A stretch of 64,000 nucleotides of DNA from Bacteroides ovatus (GCF_001314995.1 NZ_CP012938.1:1302001-1366000), one strand, 5' to 3'; shown: positions 42,374-54,024, counted from the first letter of the stretch. Program-made: numbers and translations. The notes: generated by a model not told the origin, from the sequence alone.

Positions 42374-42561
42374 ACTAACTCAAATTTTAACCACCAATAT
42401 AATAGGTTGTTTTTTACTGTATCTTATAAATTATCTTACTTGGGCACTTTAAAATAAACATCGTTCTTTGAAATCTTTGACAATCGCATAGTTATATATC
42501 TTTTTCGAGCGTAACGATTTGAATTGAAAAGTTGTTTTAGCTTGCCCAAAAGCTAAAAACA

Positions 42562-42872
42562 ATGAAACAAGGCAAAAATATATCTTCGCTCAACTTACAG
42601 ATTTTCTTCCCCGACGTGTCTTTGACCGATTGGTAGAGAAGTACTCAGGGAATAAGAAAATCAAAACATTCACTTGTTGGAATCAAATGTTATGCATAAT
42701 CTTTGAGCAACTGACTGCCCGAGACAGTATGCGTGCCTTTATGCTCAGTCTTGAGGCGCACAAGAACAAGTTCTACCACTTGGACCTCGGTTCGATAGTA
42801 ATCCGTACCAATCCGGGTAAAGCAAACCGGAATAGGAATTATCGTAGCTACGATGAAGAGCATAATGGCTGA
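42562..42872 (+). pseudogene. Relic of an IS4-family (DUF4372) transposase, N-terminal part
   Basis: Plus strand, opposite to the operon. It begins ATG AAA CAA GGC AAA, then loses frame by a 2-base AT insertion, and continues IFAQLTDFLPRRVFDRLVEK, YSGNKKIKTFTCWNQMLC and EQLTARDSMRAFMLSLEAHK, the N-terminal pattern of Bacteroides IS4-type transposases with DUF4372. The frame ends at 42872 after about 100 codons. The catalytic domain is absent. Confidence 0.75.
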
Positions 42873-42921
42873 AACGAGGGATGAGCATGTATGGTGAGAG
42901 ATTGACATAAACCTATACCTG

Positions 42922-43098
42922 ATGGAGAAGGCAGATACCAATGCCTACGGTGGCTGTTCTGTAGGCTACGCGACGAAAATCGACAAAACTGGAGTAGCAC
43001 ATCACGCCATGGTAAGTGTGGAAGGCGAAGAACGTAATAATGTAAACAACAAGACAGACTCCAAAACCAAATGTTACTTGCCAAAAGTATTGTTCTAA
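42922..43098 (+). pseudogene. Unassigned short open frame beside the IS4 relic
   Basis: 58 codons on the plus strand reading MEKADTNAYGGCSVGYATKI ... GVAHHAMVSVEGEERNN ... CYLPKVLF. The composition is protein-like, with Gly/Ala/Val strands. No family is recognised and no ribosome site is obvious. It is probably the 3' remnant of a gene carried in with, or cut by, the mobile element. Confidence 0.3.
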
Positions 43099-43135
43099 TT
43101 CTATACCTCCGTGTTAAAGGTAATAAACGAAGAGT

Positions 43136-43170
43136 CCTTTCCATAGACTGCTATACAGTCTATGGAAAGG
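43136..43170. repeat. Perfect 15-bp hairpin in the capsule operon gap
   Basis: CCTTTCCATAGACTG, loop CTATA, CAGTCTATGGAAAGG. There is no T run on either side, so it is not a standard terminator. It lies in the transcript between the dehydrogenase-like and acetyltransferase genes, within the 1-kb gap 42374-43349. Confidence 0.8.
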
Positions 43171-43349
43171 ATGTACCAATAAGGGAGTGCTCCTCGAGAG
43201 AAGTACCAGTTGCTAATCTTACGTAATAATTTCATATTATTATTTAGTTGATTTATACTGATTATAACTTGTTAACTACTCACATGAGATTGAAGCAGAC
43301 AACGGATTCGATCCGCAGCATCACGCCGTTTGCCTGCTTATGGGGATGT

Positions 43350-44105
43350 TTAGATAATCTCCTCTTCGCCACGGAAGTGTACGTTAAGCTCGTGGAGAGG
43401 GGCAAGGAGGATGCCGAGGGGGGTGCCCTGGGTCATCTTAGTGAAGGCGTTAACATCCTTAGGGAAGCACTTACCGCCGTAACCAAACTTTCCATCAGGT
43501 CCTGGGACGTAGGTGTGGGTGTCATTGATGTAACCAGAGAGAAGGCAACCCGTGTGAACTGTGCGCCAGTCAGCTCCCATCTTCTCGCAATACTCACGGC
43601 AAGCATTAAAATAGGTCACCTTATAGGCTCCAAACACGTTGTGCATATACTTGGTAAGCTCAGCCTCAAGTGGGGTCATGACGGTGAACTTCTTGCTGAC
43701 AAAGATCTTAGTGAGGAGTTCGAGGGCTCCTGTAAAGACCATGGTCTGCTTCTTGAAGTCCTCGATGTGAGTACGCTCTGTGAGGAACTCTGGCATGTAG
43801 TGTACGCGATGGCCGGTCTCTTTGGTGAGCAGCTCGCTTGTGCCAGGAAGAATAGTGGTACGTACGAAGACAGGAACATCTGGGAGATTACTAATGAGTT
43901 CCTTCATGAGTGTGAGGTCCTGTGTGCCATCGTCTTCAGTGCGCACGTGGATCTGTAGGAACGCAATTTCGATATTACTAAGGTCATCATTGTAACCTTT
44001 GGCAGGGTCACTGATGAACAGTTTACACTCTGGATTGTTGTGCTCCAACCAATCCTTCAGGGCCCCCCCTACGAAGCCACATCCGATAATTCCAACGTTG
44101 ATCAT
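43350..44105 (-). CDS. UDP-sugar 6-dehydrogenase-like protein lacking the C-terminal domain
   Basis: 251 residues. The Rossmann start NVGIIGCGFVGGALKDWL, the central helical domain (LEAELTKYMHNVFGAYKVTYFN) and the catalytic-Cys motif GYGGKCFPKDVNAF of UDP-glucose/GDP-mannose dehydrogenases are present. The protein stops soon after, so the normal C-terminal UDP-binding domain (about 130 residues) is missing. It may be a short-form subfamily or a truncated gene; a separate IS relic lies just downstream. If active it would make a uronic acid donor. Confidence 0.8.
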   Translation of the reverse strand: MINVGIIGCGFVGGALKDWLEHNNPECKLFISDPAKGYNDDLSNIEIAFLQIHVRTEDDGTQDLTLMKELISNLPDVPVFVRTTILPGTSELLTKETGHRVHYMPEFLTERTHIEDFKKQTMVFTGALELLTKIFVSKKFTVMTPLEAELTKYMHNVFGAYKVTYFNACREYCEKMGADWRTVHTGCLLSGYINDTHTYVPGPDGKFGYGGKCFPKDVNAFTKMTQGTPLGILLAPLHELNVHFRGEEEII

Positions 44106-44269
44106 ATCTATTTGATTTTATCTATATTGTTATTGTATTCGATTCTGAATGATTGAACATTACTTAACAGGCCCCTTTTCAAGGTACTCTGCCAAGTTCA
44201 TCTAAATTCTAAATGCTCATAATACTCTACTTTTTATTTGTTATATCGATAATTAGTTGAAATCATATC

Positions 44270-46678
44270 CTATTTTTCTTTACCGTATCCATAGCCATAA
44301 CCGTAACGCTTGCCATAGCCATAATACTTGCCGTATTTACCATAACCATGGTAATAGCCGTACTTCTTTTTCTGAAAATCCAAACCGTTAATAACAATAC
44401 AGAGATTAGGTAACTTATTGTTTTCAGAAAGCTCATTAACCAAAATAAACTCTGCCTTACGGGTATAATCAGCACGGCATACATAGACTGATAAATCAGC
44501 AATACGACCTATCAGCAAAGTATCGGTTACCATACCCACAGGGGCGGTATCCAGAATCACATAATCAAAGTTAGTCTTCAATGTTTCAATAGCCTTCTCC
44601 AATCCGTCACGGGCCAATAATTCCGTTGGATTGGGAGGAACTGCTCCACCCGGAAGAATAAAAAGATTCCTGTTGATATCCGAAGGTTGAACCAAATCCA
44701 TCAAGTTCATACTCGGGTTAGTCAGGAACTGAGTAATACCATGCTCTTTCTTTGGGATATTGAACACTTTGTTCAGACCGGGTTTGCGAATGTCAAGACC
44801 AACGATTACTACTGTTTTCCCTAACAAAGAAAGGCTAACTGCTAAATTGGCAGAAATAAAAGACTTACCTTCACCACTGATAGTAGAAGTTACTAAAATT
44901 ACGTTCTTATCCCTTTCAAGCATAAACTGAAGATTGGTACGAACATTACGAAAAGTCTCACTCATCAGGTTGTTCTGATTCTCAAAAACCGCAATTGAAC
45001 CGGATTTCTCATCCGCCAATGGAATATCGCCTACAACCGGAAGTGAAGTCAATTTCTCGATATCGGCACGTCCTTCAATCTTGAACTTGGTCAAACCTAT
45101 CAGATAGATGATACCTACCGGAATTCCCATTCCCAAAAACAAAGCAACCAGGTAGACCATCATCCTTTTAGGGGAAACGGGATTATCATCAGCAATCGCT
45201 GCATCAATTATCTGAGCATTATTGGCCGTAGCTGCCAAAGTGATAGCATTCTCCTCACGTTTCTGAAGCAGCATTAGATACAGTCCCGATTTGATTTCCT
45301 GCTGGCGGGCAATACTTACAAACTGGCGCTCCTGGGTCGGGGCGTCACTGATACGGCGGGAATAACGGCTCGCCTCACGGTCCAGATCGGCTTTCGTAAT
45401 CTGTAATCCTTTCAAGGTAGCATCCAAAGTGGCCTGCACATTGCTACGCATGGCACGGATACTGGTATTAAGGTTGACAATCGCCGGGTTACTTTCCGTT
45501 GAAGTACGCAACAGACGGTTACGTTCAATCAGCATCTCATTATAACGCGAGATTGCTCCAACCAAGCCACCATCCTGCAAGCCCACATTGGCAGGCAACA
45601 CTTCATATTCATTACCCTGAAGGTATTTCTGCAAATCAACAATAAGGTTGATCTGGGTCTGATTCTCCACACGTTTCTTCTCATATTCCGCATTACCAGT
45701 CAAGGCGATCTGAGCCTCACTGCTCAAATCCGTAATACCGGCTGTACGTTTAAAATTTTCCAGATCTTGCTCAGTACTACCCAACTCCTTGGAAATAATA
45801 CCGATACGTTCATCTATAAACTCTGCCGTTTTCTGGGCCACTTCATTCTTATCGTTATTCGCATTGATGTTGTACATCTCAAGTAGCTTATTGATAAAAT
45901 CCCTGCCACGACGGGGATTGGTATTCTTCAATGAAATGACAACAACAGAAGTCGTTTTCGAAGTGGGGGCTATCGACAAGGAATTGGCATATCCTTTTGC
46001 TACAGAGAAAGGCCGGTTAATGAAAGCCGTAATATGACGTTCTTTCGTCACGCTTTCCGGACGAACAGCAGACAAGGTATCATTATTTGCAAAAAATGCG
46101 ACTGTACCCTCATCGGTCGGGAATACGGCAGGTAATTTTTCAAACTGTCTCCGGTATTCTTTATCACCCACTCTCATTTGTACATCCATCACCCCTGTCG
46201 GTTGAAGAGTCATGGCGACTTCCATCCTGCCCGGAAGCTTGTCTGCCTCCTGCGGAGTAAGACTCACTAATACGGGAGAGGTCTGATAAAGTTCCTTTTT
46301 CGGGAACTCGTCTTCATCTATATAGGTAACAAACAGTCCTAAATTGTTTACCACCTCTCCTGACAAAGACTTCGAGCGGAGCACTTCGATTTCATTATCA
46401 ACATTACCGGATGAAGAGACAAAACCGTCCAAACCCATCCTTTCCAGTTCGGAAGACACACTTGTACCACCACCTTTCTTATCATCCTTAATCAAGACTG
46501 TGGCGGAAATATTATAAACGGGTGTCGTCAGTCTCAGGTAGCCCCACGCACAGGCAATACATACAATTACTGAAAACACGAACCAAGGCCAGTGAACCAG
46601 ACAACGGAAAAGGATTTCCTGAATATTAAACTGTTCTTCAGGCTGTTCCATACTCTTTTCCTTCTTTTCCTCAACCAT
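44270..46678 (-). CDS. wzc: Wzc-type polysaccharide co-polymerase and BY-kinase
   Basis: 802 residues. It has a Wzz domain with a TM helix at about 33-52, a long periplasmic coiled coil (about 250-470), a second TM (about 505-525), then a cytoplasmic tyrosine autokinase. Kinase motifs are Walker A STISGEGKS, Walker A' VIVGLDIRKPG and Walker B YVILDTAPVG. The last 33 residues carry 12 tyrosines in Y-G-Y repeats, the autophosphorylation cluster. It controls chain length and export together with Wza, encoded 9 bases upstream. Confidence 0.95.
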   Translation of the reverse strand: MVEEKKEKSMEQPEEQFNIQEILFRCLVHWPWFVFSVIVCIACAWGYLRLTTPVYNISATVLIKDDKKGGGTSVSSELERMGLDGFVSSSGNVDNEIEVLRSKSLSGEVVNNLGLFVTYIDEDEFPKKELYQTSPVLVSLTPQEADKLPGRMEVAMTLQPTGVMDVQMRVGDKEYRRQFEKLPAVFPTDEGTVAFFANNDTLSAVRPESVTKERHITAFINRPFSVAKGYANSLSIAPTSKTTSVVVISLKNTNPRRGRDFINKLLEMYNINANNDKNEVAQKTAEFIDERIGIISKELGSTEQDLENFKRTAGITDLSSEAQIALTGNAEYEKKRVENQTQINLIVDLQKYLQGNEYEVLPANVGLQDGGLVGAISRYNEMLIERNRLLRTSTESNPAIVNLNTSIRAMRSNVQATLDATLKGLQITKADLDREASRYSRRISDAPTQERQFVSIARQQEIKSGLYLMLLQKREENAITLAATANNAQIIDAAIADDNPVSPKRMMVYLVALFLGMGIPVGIIYLIGLTKFKIEGRADIEKLTSLPVVGDIPLADEKSGSIAVFENQNNLMSETFRNVRTNLQFMLERDKNVILVTSTISGEGKSFISANLAVSLSLLGKTVVIVGLDIRKPGLNKVFNIPKKEHGITQFLTNPSMNLMDLVQPSDINRNLFILPGGAVPPNPTELLARDGLEKAIETLKTNFDYVILDTAPVGMVTDTLLIGRIADLSVYVCRADYTRKAEFILVNELSENNKLPNLCIVINGLDFQKKKYGYYHGYGKYGKYYGYGKRYGYGYGYGKEK

Positions 46679-46687
46679 ACAGTAATA

Positions 46688-47521
46688 CTATTTGAAGATT
46701 GTTACTAATAAACTTGCCAATGACACCAAGATAGAGGTGGCTGAGAACCAAAGGCTTGTACTGTTACCGATATCAGAGTTACGAGCTTTCGCCTTGTTTG
46801 GAGTCACATAAACAATATCATTCTGCTGCAACCAATAATAAGGGGAAAGAATGGTTTCCGCACTGTTAAGATCCAATGTTATAATCTGCTGTTTGCCGTC
46901 AGCACCTTCACGAATCAGTTTTACATTGTCACGAAGCCCCCAGACAGTCATATCACCCGCCATGGCCAAGGCTTCCAACAGATTCACCTTCTCATTATTG
47001 ATGGTAAAGGTACCAGGACGTGCAACCTCACCCAATACGGAGATTTTGTAATTAACCATACGGACGGTTACTATCGGAGCCTCCTTGATATAAGGTTTCA
47101 ACTTTTCTATAATTAATTGTTCCGCCTCTTTCTTTGTCAAACCGCCCACTTTTAATTCGCCTAATACCGGAAAATTGATCTTTCCTTCATTATCCACCAA
47201 ATAGGGCTGTAGGACAGGTTGAGTTGTCAACTGTGTATTCCCGATAGCCACACTGCCAGGACTCGCTACAGTCAAATTGAATGGAACAGCCAACTCGGGA
47301 CTGGTACATGATACCACAATAGTAAGCAGGTCTTTAGGCATTATCTTGGCATCATACAAGTTTTCATGTTGAACGGTCTGTTGTACAATTTCCGCATCCT
47401 GCAAGTAAGGCACCTTTTTGTATGACTGACAAGAAACAAACAGAAGTATTGTAATCAAGCAAACAAGTACATTGCGTCCCATGCCTTGTACACTCATATA
47501 CATGTAAAATGGTTTATTCAT
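46688..47521 (-). CDS. wza: Wza-type outer-membrane polysaccharide export lipoprotein
   Basis: 277 residues from the ATG at 47521; an in-frame start at 47560 would overlap the preceding gene and adds residues before the signal. The signal peptide ends in a lipobox (LLFVSC, then QSYKKVPYLQDAE). The poly_export domain follows (AKIMPKDLLTIVVSC ... VDNEGKINFPVLGELKVGGLTKKEAEQLI), then SLBB domains (VSVLGEVARPGTFTINNEKV). A C-terminal hydrophobic segment may span the outer membrane. Partner of Wzc. Confidence 0.93.
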   Translation of the reverse strand: MNKPFYMYMSVQGMGRNVLVCLITILLFVSCQSYKKVPYLQDAEIVQQTVQHENLYDAKIMPKDLLTIVVSCTSPELAVPFNLTVASPGSVAIGNTQLTTQPVLQPYLVDNEGKINFPVLGELKVGGLTKKEAEQLIIEKLKPYIKEAPIVTVRMVNYKISVLGEVARPGTFTINNEKVNLLEALAMAGDMTVWGLRDNVKLIREGADGKQQIITLDLNSAETILSPYYWLQQNDIVYVTPNKAKARNSDIGNSTSLWFSATSILVSLASLLVTIFK

Positions 47522-47537
47522 AAAATTTTCTAGTTTA

Positions 47538-49466
47538 TTATTCTTTATCCAACACTTCAAACCGCGGAGAATTTTTTGATTTGAACTCCGGAACTATTTT
47601 CTTCATTAACCGCACGGTATCCATAATCTTTACCGCACGCGACAACTTTTCAAATTCTGCATAAGTATCAAGAATATCAGCATATTCATACCGACGAACT
47701 TTGGCTATCATGATTTTCTTATTCTCTGTCGGAATCGTATTTTCTTTATCGCTCAATACCTCTTCATAAAGCTTCTCACCCGGACGTAATCCTGTGAATT
47801 CTATTTTTATGTCTTCATCCGGACGATACCCCGCCAATTCGATCATACGAGTCGCCAAATCAACAATCTTCACAGCTTTTCCCATCTCAAAGACAAAAAT
47901 TTCATTGCCCTCACCCATTGTGGCGGCCTCCATTACCAGACGACAAGCTTCGGGAATGGTCATGAAGAAACGAATTATATCGGGATGAGTAACAGTGACA
48001 GGACCACCATTTTCTATCTGCTCTCTAAAACGGGGAATAACAGAACCGTTACTACCCAACACATTACCAAAACGAGTAGTGATGAATTTCGTGTGCCCTT
48101 CCACTTTTCCTTCACGGATAGCACATCCCAGACTTTGAACATAGATTTCTGCCAAACGTTTGGAACAACCCATTACATTAGTAGGATTTACAGCTTTATC
48201 CGTAGACACCATAATCATTTTTTCAGCACCATATTCCACAGCCATGTCAGCCACCTGACGAGAACCGGTCACATTGACAAGTACAGCCTCACAAGGATTT
48301 TCTTCCATCAATGGTACATGTTTATAAGCGGCGGCATGAAAGACGATTTGAGGATGATAAAGATCAAACACCATACGTACTCGCTCTTTCACACGCACGT
48401 CACCGATCACAGGAACAAAATCTATATTTGGATATTTTTTCTCAAACTCAAGACGGACATTATGCAAAGGTGTTTCTGCAGAGTCGAACATGATAAGTTT
48501 CTGAATTCCCATCTGCACCAATTGACGGCAAAGTTCACTGCCAATACTGCCAGCCGCACCAGTCACCAACACCACTTTTCCCCTGAATTCTTCTGCAACC
48601 TGACGAAGGTTGATATTAATTTCGGCACGGCCCAACAAATCCTCAATCTTAATAGGACGTACCCACTGATGAAAGTTTCCATCAGAATCCGCTTCACTGA
48701 TAGTAGGAGCTATCAATGTTTTAAGTTCATTGTTTTTACAATATTCCAGAAGTCGTTTTTCTTCCAGACGGGTATCTTCATAACGGGCAAACAGAATCCC
48801 CTTAATTCCGCGCTTCCGCATGATATAATCAACATCCGATTCATTTTCAAAGTAATAAACGGGAAGATCTGCCAATCGGCGTCGGCTGTTATTTTTACCA
48901 TATACATAAAAACCGGCTACCTTATAATGTGCACTATCCCTAAGACGTAACTTCAAGGCTACACTCTCTTCATTAGTACCATAAATAAGAATACGTGCGT
49001 TCTTTTTATTCACCCAATCCAATAAAAAATCATAGACGATTATCAATGATACACGGAAAGTTGTCAAGATCACTAAAGTCAATAAGCCATCAAATAGAAG
49101 ATAGGATATTTTATAGTTATATGGCAATTGGGTCTCATATATAAGCCCAAAAGAAATAATGGCCAAACAGGTAATTTTAAATAAAACGGCACACATGATA
49201 CGCCAAAGTTCACGCGCCTGTGAAAAACGAATTGTATTACGATAAGTATGGAATAATAAAGAGCCCGCAACACTTGCTAACAAAGAGATGCAAGCAAACT
49301 TACAAAGCATCCAGTCGGTCATTGGAACATGCGCCATATAATGAATTACCGCATAAGCGACCAACGAACATAACACAGAAATTGCCGTGTCAATACCTAA
49401 AATAACCCAATAACTGAAATAATTTTTGCGGGCATATTGCACTATGCCCTTCAATGTCTTTTCCAT
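47538..49466 (-). CDS. CapD/FlaA1-like membrane nucleoside-diphosphate-sugar 4,6-dehydratase/epimerase
   Basis: 642 residues. Four N-terminal TM helices (about 15-120) and a CoA-binding-like domain lead to the SDR domain with VVLVTGAAGSIGSELCRQL (about 293-311), FHAAAYKHVPLMEENP and MIMVSTDKAVNPTNVMGCSKR. Such proteins dehydrate UDP-GlcNAc toward amino-deoxy sugars used in capsule. Length matches PglF/CapD-type enzymes. It is the first biosynthetic gene after upxY, separated by a 326-base leader-like gap. Confidence 0.93.
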   Translation of the reverse strand: MEKTLKGIVQYARKNYFSYWVILGIDTAISVLCSLVAYAVIHYMAHVPMTDWMLCKFACISLLASVAGSLLFHTYRNTIRFSQARELWRIMCAVLFKITCLAIISFGLIYETQLPYNYKISYLLFDGLLTLVILTTFRVSLIIVYDFLLDWVNKKNARILIYGTNEESVALKLRLRDSAHYKVAGFYVYGKNNSRRRLADLPVYYFENESDVDYIMRKRGIKGILFARYEDTRLEEKRLLEYCKNNELKTLIAPTISEADSDGNFHQWVRPIKIEDLLGRAEININLRQVAEEFRGKVVLVTGAAGSIGSELCRQLVQMGIQKLIMFDSAETPLHNVRLEFEKKYPNIDFVPVIGDVRVKERVRMVFDLYHPQIVFHAAAYKHVPLMEENPCEAVLVNVTGSRQVADMAVEYGAEKMIMVSTDKAVNPTNVMGCSKRLAEIYVQSLGCAIREGKVEGHTKFITTRFGNVLGSNGSVIPRFREQIENGGPVTVTHPDIIRFFMTIPEACRLVMEAATMGEGNEIFVFEMGKAVKIVDLATRMIELAGYRPDEDIKIEFTGLRPGEKLYEEVLSDKENTIPTENKKIMIAKVRRYEYADILDTYAEFEKLSRAVKIMDTVRLMKKIVPEFKSKNSPRFEVLDKE

Positions 49467-49792
49467 TATAGTATAAATGAATAAAATAATATTTCGAAAT
49501 TTGATTTATCTAATTGATTACGATCAGTACAAGGACTATGACTACGATTTCCATGTTGGTGTAGCCCAACAGAAAATCCCTTCATCTTTCGATACGGACA
49601 TACATTTCTACACTATATCTTTTGTAAAGATATAATTCATAATACTTTATGGATTTTTATTTTTGAGAGAGGTCATCGATAAATATATCCACTGTTTGGT
49701 TACCGATGTCAGATAGACTGCCTGCTATTTTACAGACTTTCATTACATTTTTGCAGTAAAATCCCCATACCCCTATAAAATAGATTGATTAC
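49467..49792 (-). other. 326-base untranslated stretch between upxY and the first biosynthetic gene
   Basis: No gene. It contains a perfect 9-bp hairpin TATATCTTT-TGT-AAAGATATA (49614-49634) and a small GTTGG/CCAAC loop (about 49552-49568). It is A+T-rich, with no intact upxZ frame. It may contain a processing or pausing site acting with UpxY, but nothing more can be shown. Confidence 0.5.
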
Positions 49793-50383
49793 TCAATCAC
49801 GTAAATCCCCATTTTCAGATACCGGCTCTACACACCCAGCCGGTATATCTACACATGCACACCCTAACATTGTCAATCGAACAGCAACTTTCGATTTCCC
49901 ATTCACATGTACTAATTCCCCTTCCAATCCTGCCAATGGTCCCTTGATTACCCGTATTTTCTCTCCCGGAGCCAATGGCGATGTACTCATGCTAATCGTC
50001 TCATCCGAGTAGTCGAGCATAAACTTAAATCGCAACATTTGTTGATCAGGAATAACAGCCGGAGTACTCTCCCCACGTAATACCATGTAACGGCTGATAG
50101 AAGATAAAGTCAGGACTTCTTTTTGTTCTTGCAGATCAACGTGAACGAAAATCATCATCGGAAGCAGTACCCGGTCGACAATTTTACGGCGGTCGCTCCA
50201 TTGATGAACTTCTTGTTGAATTGGAAGGAAATTTTCGATCCCCATTTTCGTAAGCCGCTCACCCGTTTTTTTCTCGTGACAAATACGTACGATTGCCACC
50301 AACCAACGTTTTGAGCGCGCTACGCTGCTGCCAATCACATCTGTTGGCAGAAGATTTCGATCGTCATTTTTCTTAATGATCAT
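49793..50383 (-). CDS. upxY: UpxY family transcription antiterminator
   Basis: 196-residue NusG-paralogue. The NGN-like domain covers about 25-115 (KRWLVAIVRICHEKKTGERL ... RVLLPMMIFVHVD) and the KOW motif about 141-165 (EKIRVIKGPLAGLEGELVHV). UpxY proteins bind their own 5' leader/RNA polymerase and prevent premature termination in the cognate capsule operon. It is the first gene of the operon, as expected. The partner inhibitor gene upxZ, which normally follows, is not here. Confidence 0.93.
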   Translation of the reverse strand: MIIKKNDDRNLLPTDVIGSSVARSKRWLVAIVRICHEKKTGERLTKMGIENFLPIQQEVHQWSDRRKIVDRVLLPMMIFVHVDLQEQKEVLTLSSISRYMVLRGESTPAVIPDQQMLRFKFMLDYSDETISMSTSPLAPGEKIRVIKGPLAGLEGELVHVNGKSKVAVRLTMLGCACVDIPAGCVEPVSENGDLRD

Positions 50384-50438
50384 GTATTTTTACCCCTCAT
50401 TTTTCCATACCCCTTAGGCAATGGATTGAATTCGGTGA

Positions 50439-50470
50439 CAAAGATAGATAAAATTATAAATAGTAAACAA
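50439..50470 (-). promoter_or_regulatory. Capsule operon promoter
   Basis: Minus strand TTG (50468-50470), 21-base spacer, TATCTTTG (50439-50446), about 56 bases upstream of upxY. This is a good match to the Bacteroides consensus. I saw no pair of long inverted repeats around it, so it does not look like an invertible promoter. Confidence 0.7.
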
Positions 50471-50594
50471 GAAAAAACGCTTTCTTTTTTTACACACAAA
50501 TAGAAATATACAGTTAAGACTATCTTGGACGTGAAGAATCCGCTATCACATTGGTTCTATTTTACCACCCATATTTTATACAACATCCCTAAAC

Positions 50595-50625
50595 AAATCA
50601 GGCGCGGAATTTCCGCGCCTGATTT
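50595..50625 (-). terminator. Terminator after the DUF3078 gene
   Basis: AAATCAGGCGCGGAA / TTCCGCGCCTGATTT, 15 paired bases with almost no loop, 18 bases after the gene stop. It separates this gene from the capsule promoter region. Confidence 0.8.
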
Positions 50626-50642
50626 CTATTTCTTTGATTTAC

Positions 50643-52151
50643 TTACCACTTATAATTGATACCGAAGCTAAGCAATTCTTTCAACTGGAAGAAGCTGTCT
50701 CCTTCAGTCGGTTTCGAGCTGTCGTCAAAACGGGTATGTATATAGAGCTTAGTAGAAAGATAACGGTTCAATACGAAGTTGAATGTATTTTCCCATTCTA
50801 CACGTGCCCAATGATAGTTGGTCAGATAATTGAGACGAGACTCTAAAGTTACTGCAGAGATGATGGTCCAGTTCAATGTGGATTGCAACTGGGAACCAAA
50901 GTCGTTTTTAGAGCATTTTCCTTTGTCTAAGCCAAACTTTGTCTCGTCTACTTCAGAATTACCGATATAACGCAAATTATAAGTCAACGGCGCCATAAAC
51001 ACAGAAAGATTAAATTTCTTCTTACTCAATTTATAATCCATACCGACACTGACCGCCAAATCTGCCGGAGACATGAAAGATGAAACCAATTCTTCGCTGT
51101 TAGCTTTATATCCATTGAAAAACTGTGTCTTAAACTCGGACGAAATGGTATAATACCAATTCTTGAAAGCTCTCAAACCTAATTTATTATACAAACGAAA
51201 TTGGTCTGTATTGAACAGATATTTATGGTATTCATCTGACGGAGTGGAAGTCATACCTACTTTAGCTTCCAGCTGGTTCTCAAACAGCACCTTTTCATTG
51301 TCATTATAGTTGGCAAAAATCTGAAAAGTGGCTAATCCGGAGAAGTTACTTTCACCTCCCTTATACCAGTTATCCGAAAGGTGGTTCTGGCTAATCTGCA
51401 ACGATCCGTTACCTCCGGTCACCCACCAGTTCGGCCGACTAATCTTCATATTGGCTTTCCCTACATTATCATCCATATTTTCCGGTTGAAACAGATGAAT
51501 AACGTTTGCTTTGGGAGATATTTTCGGCTTCACATCGTGACGGAATACATCACGACTCATGATGCGGTCTTCTGTAGTGACAACCAAGTTCGGACGTTCC
51601 AAATAAAGATCCATCAATGCACTGTTCACTATTTTCTCGGCACGCTGGGTTTTGGTAAATGCCAGGGTATCATAAGGCAGAAGTTCCGCTGTCAGTTGAG
51701 GAGTGGTGTCCCATTGCATAGGCTTCCATTCCAATTTCGAATATTGTGCCATCGGAGCATAATAATATGCCAATGGTGTGAACAGACGAAAATAATCGGG
51801 ATCAGACGGAATATAACGTGGCGGCACAGACAGATCGTTCAAATAATCTAATTGCGCGACATACTTATTATATAAATAAGAAACGGTATCCAGTTTCGGA
51901 GTCGGCCCCGACATATTCAGTTTGAGCATCAAATATTTCTGAAGCTCCGCCGAAAGCGTATCTGCTTTCACGACTCTGGCTTTTGCCACAACTGTTGAAG
52001 ATTTAACCGTTTTGGCAGGTTTAATCGCTTCAGGAGCAGGCTGCAGAGAGTCAGTCGGAAGTGGAGAGGGATCGACAGATTCCTGTGCAAAAAGCGATAA
52101 CGATAAGATTGACAGAATAAACGCTGAACATAAAGTAGTAATTCTCATCAT
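50643..52151 (-). CDS. DUF3078 domain-containing outer-membrane-type protein
   Basis: 502 residues with a signal peptide ([25 protein letters not shown] start). A Pro/Ser/Lys-rich segment (about 25-65) precedes the DUF3078 region, rich in aromatic beta strands ([22 protein letters not shown], about 240; repeated tracts of Y, F and N to the end). It is probably a beta-barrel or surface protein of Bacteroidota; no function is known. It ends with SFGINYKW, an aromatic C-terminus as in outer-membrane barrels. Divergent from pyrG. Confidence 0.85.
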   Translation of the reverse strand: MMRITTLCSAFILSILSLSLFAQESVDPSPLPTDSLQPAPEAIKPAKTVKSSTVVAKARVVKADTLSAELQKYLMLKLNMSGPTPKLDTVSYLYNKYVAQLDYLNDLSVPPRYIPSDPDYFRLFTPLAYYYAPMAQYSKLEWKPMQWDTTPQLTAELLPYDTLAFTKTQRAEKIVNSALMDLYLERPNLVVTTEDRIMSRDVFRHDVKPKISPKANVIHLFQPENMDDNVGKANMKISRPNWWVTGGNGSLQISQNHLSDNWYKGGESNFSGLATFQIFANYNDNEKVLFENQLEAKVGMTSTPSDEYHKYLFNTDQFRLYNKLGLRAFKNWYYTISSEFKTQFFNGYKANSEELVSSFMSPADLAVSVGMDYKLSKKKFNLSVFMAPLTYNLRYIGNSEVDETKFGLDKGKCSKNDFGSQLQSTLNWTIISAVTLESRLNYLTNYHWARVEWENTFNFVLNRYLSTKLYIHTRFDDSSKPTEGDSFFQLKELLSFGINYKW

Positions 52152-52316
52152 ATTTGTCTATGGTTTAGAGTGCAAAGCTACATTATTTTGTTCAGAAATC
52201 ATAGGATTCTTTTAAAATTGCATTTTTTAATAAAATTGTGGAGACGAAAGACTGTAATCTTCCTCTTTTTTTTATAATTTTGCGGTTTTTAAGTTCGTAA
52301 GAATACTACTAAGTAA

Positions 52317-53966
<1,650 letters not shown>

Positions 53967-54024
53967 CGATACGTGGTAAACAACCGGTAGTTTGTAATTT
54001 ATATAATTTGTAATTAAAATAAGA

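Noticed and set aside
43248..43958. Plus-strand open frame of about 236 codons
   Set aside because: Antisense to the Ugd-like dehydrogenase, whose catalytic motif GGKCFPKD is clear on the minus strand.
47985..48950. Plus-strand open frame of about 320 codons
   Set aside because: Antisense shadow of the CapD/FlaA1-like gene.
50384..50642. Invertible capsule promoter
   Set aside because: A good promoter is present, but I could not find the pair of long inverted repeats that flank phase-variable Bacteroides capsule promoters; the only strong palindrome is the terminator at 50595-50625.
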